A stretch of DNA of 35,431 bases from Frankia sp. AgKG'84/4 (lineage in GTDB: Bacteria > Actinomycetota > Actinomycetes > Frankiales > Frankiaceae), in assembly GCF_023242965.2 (NCBI RefSeq), contig NZ_JALKFU020000007.1, forward strand, positions 1 to 35,431, written 5' to 3'. The first letter of the stretch is position 1. Every line of letters begins with the position of its first letter. Both the position numbers and the translations under genes were made by a program. The notes under the pieces were generated by a model. The model searched no databases and was not told the DNA's origin. It was given only the letters and a program-made list of their open reading frames with translations. Shown here piece after piece: positions 32,345 through 35,431 of the stretch.

Positions 32345-33488
32345 CGACCGCAAGTCCGCGGTCCTGGCCGAGAGGCGGGTGCCCGCACCGGGCGCGCGGG
32401 TCGTGGGCGAGTTCGGCTTCGCCCGGGCGATCCTGCGCAGCAGGACGATGCTCCAGGCCGGCGTGCACGCCGATCATGCGGACCCGGGCGGCGACCAGTT
32501 CGGCTCGGTGTTCTTCCTCGACGGCGACGAGCACAAGCGGCGCCGGACGACGATCGCCCGGTTCTTCACCCCCAGGGCCGTCAGCACCCGCTACCAGGTG
32601 GTGATGGAACGGACCTCCGACGAGCTGCTCGCCGAGTTCCAGGCGCGGGGCACCGCGCAGCTCGACGAACTGAGCTACCTGCTCGCGGTCGCGGTGGCGG
32701 CGGAGGTCATCGGTCTGACGAACAGCACCCGGGCCGGACTGGCCAAGCGCATCCAGCGGACGCTGCTCGGCACCCGCCTGACCGGGATGCGGCCCGCCCT
32801 CCGGTTCGGCGCGCAACTGCTGACCGTGGCACACGCGCTGCACTTCTTCGTCCGGGACGTCCGTCCCGCGATCAAGGCCCGCCGCAAGGAGCCCCGCGAG
32901 GACGTCATCTCGCACATGGTCGAGGAGGGCTATCCGAGCAAGGCGATCCTCGCCGAGTCCATGACCTACGCGGTCGCCGGGATGGTCACCACCCGGGAGT
33001 TCATCGTGATGGCCGCCTGGCACCTGCTGGGCGACGACACGCTGCGCGCCCGTTTCTCCGCCGCCGACGAGGCCGGGCAGACCACGATCCTGGAGGAGAT
33101 CCTCCGCCTCGAGCCGGTCGCCGCCATGCTGCACCGGCGGTCCACCGAGAACGCCGATCTCGGCTCGGGCACCGTGGCCGCGGACGAACTGCTCGCGATC
33201 GACATCCGGACCGCCAACGTCGACCCGGCCACGGTCGGCGCCTGCCCGCTGGCCCTCGATCCGGACCGGGCCAGCCGGGTGCGTGGCGTCGGCGCCTACC
33301 TGAGCTTCGGCGACGGCAGTCATCACTGCCCCGGTTCCCAGGTCGCGATCAGTGAGAGCCGGGTGTTCCTCGACCGGCTGCTGCGCCTGCCCCATGTGCG
33401 CCTCGTGCGGGCCCCGGACATGACCTGGTGCGCCGGGCTGATGAGCTACGAGCTACGAAAGGCCACGATCTCCTGCACGCCGAGCTGA
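32295..33488 (+). CDS. Cytochrome P450 (second)
   Basis: 397 aa. It starts at ATG 32295 or 32298 (tandem ATGs after GGGAG). The I-helix region is AVAGMVTTREF, the ExxR pair is EEILR and the heme loop is FGDGSHHCPG with Cys345. The Ser/His-rich loop and the divergent I-helix (AGMVTT for AGxET/DT) set it apart from the P450 at 20515-21723. All core elements are present and length is normal, so it appears intact although it sits directly after two broken genes. It probably depended on the promoter of the broken upstream unit (operator E). Electron-transfer partners are not in the window. Confidence 0.9.
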   Translation: MMTSTEAGVCPIDPTRDDRKSAVLAERRVPAPGARVVGEFGFARAILRSRTMLQAGVHADHADPGGDQFGSVFFLDGDEHKRRRTTIARFFTPRAVSTRYQVVMERTSDELLAEFQARGTAQLDELSYLLAVAVAAEVIGLTNSTRAGLAKRIQRTLLGTRLTGMRPALRFGAQLLTVAHALHFFVRDVRPAIKARRKEPREDVISHMVEEGYPSKAILAESMTYAVAGMVTTREFIVMAAWHLLGDDTLRARFSAADEAGQTTILEEILRLEPVAAMLHRRSTENADLGSGTVAADELLAIDIRTANVDPATVGACPLALDPDRASRVRGVGAYLSFGDGSHHCPGSQVAISESRVFLDRLLRLPHVRLVRAPDMTWCAGLMSYELRKATISCTPS

Positions 33489-33826
33489 GCGCGCGCCGAC
33501 GGGAAGCCATTCCGGGACATTCGACGGCAGCTGCCGGAATTGATGCGCGCGGCCACCAAGAATCTTGACGGCAGGGGCCGGCGTTGCCCGGCTCGCGAGA
33601 CGGCGAAACCCCTGATGGGGCGCTACTGTCGTGCCCACGGCCAGCGCGGACCAGCGTCCGCCACATCAACATCTGGTCGGCGGCGACGGTCACCGTGGCG
33701 CACCTCGCCGCCACTTCGCATACGTGTCGACCGTGAACAGGCTTCCCAGGCAGGGTTTCGTCCAGCGGCCGCGCACGCGGGAGGCATCAGACGGTCGGTG
33801 CCCGGATCTGGGGGTAGCAGGCGGGG
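33489..33826. other. Intergenic stretch, nothing assignable
   Basis: No supported gene lies in these 338 bases. A short perfect palindrome CGGCAGCTGCCG lies at 33525-33536, too short and symmetric to call a terminator firmly. Open frames on both strands lack ribosome-binding sites and family resemblance. Confidence 0.5.
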
Positions 33827-34687
33827 GTGACGCTGCGCTGGCTGGTGCCGTTGGGACGGGCTGTGGCCGGTGCGCTGCGCGGTCAGGACCTGGCGCTGCT
33901 CGCGGCCGGTGTCACCTACTACGCGGCGATCTCGATCGTTCCCGGGGTGCTGGTCGCGGTGCGGCTGCTCGGCGTGTTGCTGGGGCGGGCCCGGACGGCG
34001 CAGTTCGGGCGTTCCCTGGCCGACGCGCTGCCGGCGGGGCTCGGCGCCCCGGGGGTGGTGATCTCGGCGTTCGACGCGGCGCTGACGATGTCACCCGTGG
34101 TCGTGATCGCGGCAGCGGTGCCCGCCACGTTCTACGGGGAGGGGCTGCGCCGGGCGTTCGTGCGGCTGGCGGCGAGTGAGGAGACCCTGGTCGGGTGGCG
34201 CGGGCGCCTCGGCGTCCTGCCGCTGCTCGCCGCGGCGCCGGTGCTGCTGCTGCCGGTGCTGCTCGTGACGCCGATGCTCGCGCGGCTGTTCGACGAGCGC
34301 GGCGTCTCGGCGGCGCTTGGGGTGCTCGTCGCGTTCGCCGTCGACTGGCTGGTGCTCACCGCGACGCTCACGCACGTGTACCGGGTGGTGGGGCCTGCGC
34401 GAGCGGGCTGGGCGGCGACGCTGTGGGCGGCGGCCGCGACCGGGTCGTTCATCGCCGGCTTCGTGCAGGGCTTCGTGCTGTTCCTGTCGTTCCACCTGGA
34501 CCTTGGCCTGCCGTTCGGCGGCGAGCGCGCCATCGGCGCCGCCGTCGCGGTCGGCTTCTGGCTGTTCCTGCTGAACCTGCTGGTTCTCGTCGGCTACAGC
34601 CTCGCGCAGCGGTTCGAGGAACGGGGTGGCCGGCCGTGGGCGGACCCCCGGGCCAGGATCAGCAGCATCGGGGTCAGGGACGGATAG
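33827..34687 (+). CDS. YihY/BrkB-family membrane protein
   Basis: 286 aa from GTG 33827, after a G-rich ribosome-binding stretch. There are about six membrane segments: 22-45 (LLAAGVTYYAAISIVPGVLV), about 88-102, 128-150, 163-180, 195-220 and 232-258. The first segment, with a small-residue YY pair and a central Pro, is the YihY/BrkB hallmark. The family was once called ribonuclease BN in error; its function is unsettled, possibly transport or envelope-related. It ends in a charged cytoplasmic tail. It stands alone, with no sign of membership in the regulon to the left. Confidence 0.88.
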   Translation: MTLRWLVPLGRAVAGALRGQDLALLAAGVTYYAAISIVPGVLVAVRLLGVLLGRARTAQFGRSLADALPAGLGAPGVVISAFDAALTMSPVVVIAAAVPATFYGEGLRRAFVRLAASEETLVGWRGRLGVLPLLAAAPVLLLPVLLVTPMLARLFDERGVSAALGVLVAFAVDWLVLTATLTHVYRVVGPARAGWAATLWAAAATGSFIAGFVQGFVLFLSFHLDLGLPFGGERAIGAAVAVGFWLFLLNLLVLVGYSLAQRFEERGGRPWADPRARISSIGVRDG

Positions 34688-34763
34688 CCGCTTCGCGCCG
34701 AGGGGGGTCCCGGCGCGAAGCGGAGTGGCGGCGGCCGCCGTCCTCTCAGACGATTCAGACGAT

Positions 34764-35431
34764 TCAGACGGTCAGGGCGGCCGGGCCGACGGCGTTGCTG
34801 GTATCGATGAAGGAGTCGGGCACGGGGTAGTCGCCGATGATGAAGCTCAGGATCGCCGCGTGCATCGCCTCGACCGGGGCGATCGTCGCGGCGGTCGTGA
34901 TGCCGCCGGCGCCCGTCACGTTGGTCATGGCGAACAGGTAGGTGTGCGCGGCGGCGTTCTCCAGGTTGAGGGCGAACGCGGCGAGTTCGGGGACGGACTT
35001 CGTCGCCTTCAGCTTCGCGACCTCGCTCGCGGCGATCGTCAGCGGCGTGCCGGTGATCGTCGGCAGCCTGGCGCCGGACAGTACCCCGTTCCACGCCTTC
35101 GCGTGATCGGTGTGCTGCGAGCGGGCGACCGTCGCGAACTCCCCGACGGCGGCGGGAACCGTGCCGTAGTCGCCGGCCTTCGCCTTCGCCAGGGCCATCG
35201 TGTACGCGGCGACGGCGAGGTTCTCCAGGGCCACGGCCAGCGCGACGACCCGCAGATCCCCGGTGTACGGGCTGGCCTTGCCGGTCGGCGTCGCGCCGGC
35301 GGCGTACTGGCCGCCGCTGCTGTCCGAGCCGCTGCCACACGCCGCGAGCAGGCCCGCGCCGGGCGCGGCGGCTCCCCCCCCGCGCCCCCCCCCCCGCCCG
35401 GGTCGGTGGCCGGGGGGGCCCCCCGCCCCCC
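34764..35431 (-). CDS. Ferritin-like domain lipoprotein, 5' end in poor sequence
   Basis: Reading leftward, the clean part begins with GLLAAC followed by GSGSDSSGG. This is a lipobox and Ser/Gly linker, so the protein is an exported lipoprotein. The mature part is a four-helix ferritin-like domain (DLRVVALAVALENLAVAAYTMAL; VARSQHTDHAKAWNGVL; LNLENAAAHTYLFAMTNV; PVEAMHAAILSFIIGDYPVP) with the Glu and His pattern of DUF4439-type proteins. Metal binding is plausible but not certain. A GTG at 35234 opens a shorter frame, but it lies inside the first helix, so the true start is upstream. The signal-peptide coding region falls in the homopolymer-rich end and cannot be read. Confidence 0.75.
   Translation of the reverse strand, partial: GAGGPPGHRPGRGGGRGGGAAAPGAGLLAACGSGSDSSGGQYAAGATPTGKASPYTGDLRVVALAVALENLAVAAYTMALAKAKAGDYGTVPAAVGEFATVARSQHTDHAKAWNGVLSGARLPTITGTPLTIAASEVAKLKATKSVPELAAFALNLENAAAHTYLFAMTNVTGAGGITTAATIAPVEAMHAAILSFIIGDYPVPDSFIDTSNAVGPAALTV
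35372..35431. other. Low-quality contig-end sequence
   Basis: Runs of 7 to 12 C or G make up most of the last 60 bases, far beyond the homopolymer lengths elsewhere in the window. The reading frame of the ferritin-like gene cannot be followed through them. This looks like sequencing or assembly error at a contig end rather than biology. Confidence 0.7.

Noticed and set aside
31092-33395. 767-codon open frame on the minus strand opposite CoA transferase and P450
   Set aside because: Same reason: low-complexity Arg/Gly/Asp composition, antisense to recognised families, with no independent support.
33349-33714. 121-codon minus-strand frame in the gap before the YihY-like gene
   Set aside because: It overlaps the end of the second P450, lacks a ribosome-binding site and shows no family pattern.

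Overview
The DNA is very GC-rich with strong third-position G/C bias and many GTG starts. It carries TetR repressors, TesB-type thioesterases, LivKHMGF-type transport, CaiB-type CoA transferase and cytochrome P450 genes. This points to a large-genome actinobacterium; a Frankia/Pseudofrankia- or Mycobacterium-like soil or plant-associated catabolic specialist is my inference, since nothing in the window fixes the genus. The left edge cuts a gene. The last ~60 bases are homopolymer-rich and look like low-quality contig-end sequence.

Layout. 1-2018 (minus): ABC exporter half-transporter with a degenerate catalytic site. 2340-4057: two overlapping genes of less GC-rich composition, a DUF4365/PD-(D/E)XK-like protein and an unrecognised 384-aa partner, closed by a UUCG hairpin and followed by tRNA-Lys(CTT). 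4474-6529 (minus): DUF427 protein and a DUF427-TesB fusion. 6569-8579: TetR diverging from an FAD monooxygenase across a 26-bp palindrome. 8823-15079: accessory patch with an SDR, a hydrolase stub joined to an antitoxin tail plus VapC toxin, an HTH protein, an acyl-CoA ligase with a replaced N-terminus, an epoxide-hydrolase-like protein, a small orphan protein, a GNAT remnant and a SRPBCC-like protein. 15199-16811: TetR diverging from an alpha/beta hydrolase across a 23-bp palindrome.

16826-33488 is a catabolic and uptake region: TesB thioesterase, amidohydrolase, MmsA-type aldehyde dehydrogenase, P450, alpha/beta hydrolase, second amidohydrolase, a LivK / fused LivHM / LivG / LivF transporter with an SDR, a TetR regulator, a CaiB-type CoA transferase broken by an internal deletion, an acyl-CoA dehydrogenase stub and a second P450. 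33827-34687 is a YihY/BrkB-like membrane protein and 34764-end (minus) a ferritin-like lipoprotein.

The main new observation is a 16-bp palindrome of the form TTGAC-N6-GTCAA. It occurs in five intergenic regions (17732, 21827, 22739, 24129, 31080), each next to a gene of the catabolic/uptake region and mostly just downstream of an A/T-rich -10-like hexamer. The simplest reading is one local regulon, probably controlled by the TetR at 30244-30930, whose own promoter region holds a copy. The transporter would import a carboxylic or hydrophobic substrate, the P450s, hydrolases and amidohydrolases would oxidise or open it, and MmsA, CoA transferase and thioesterase would handle CoA thioesters. 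The substrate is unknown. A second theme is decay: five gene fragments or chimeras with deletion-type junctions lie in about 23 kb.
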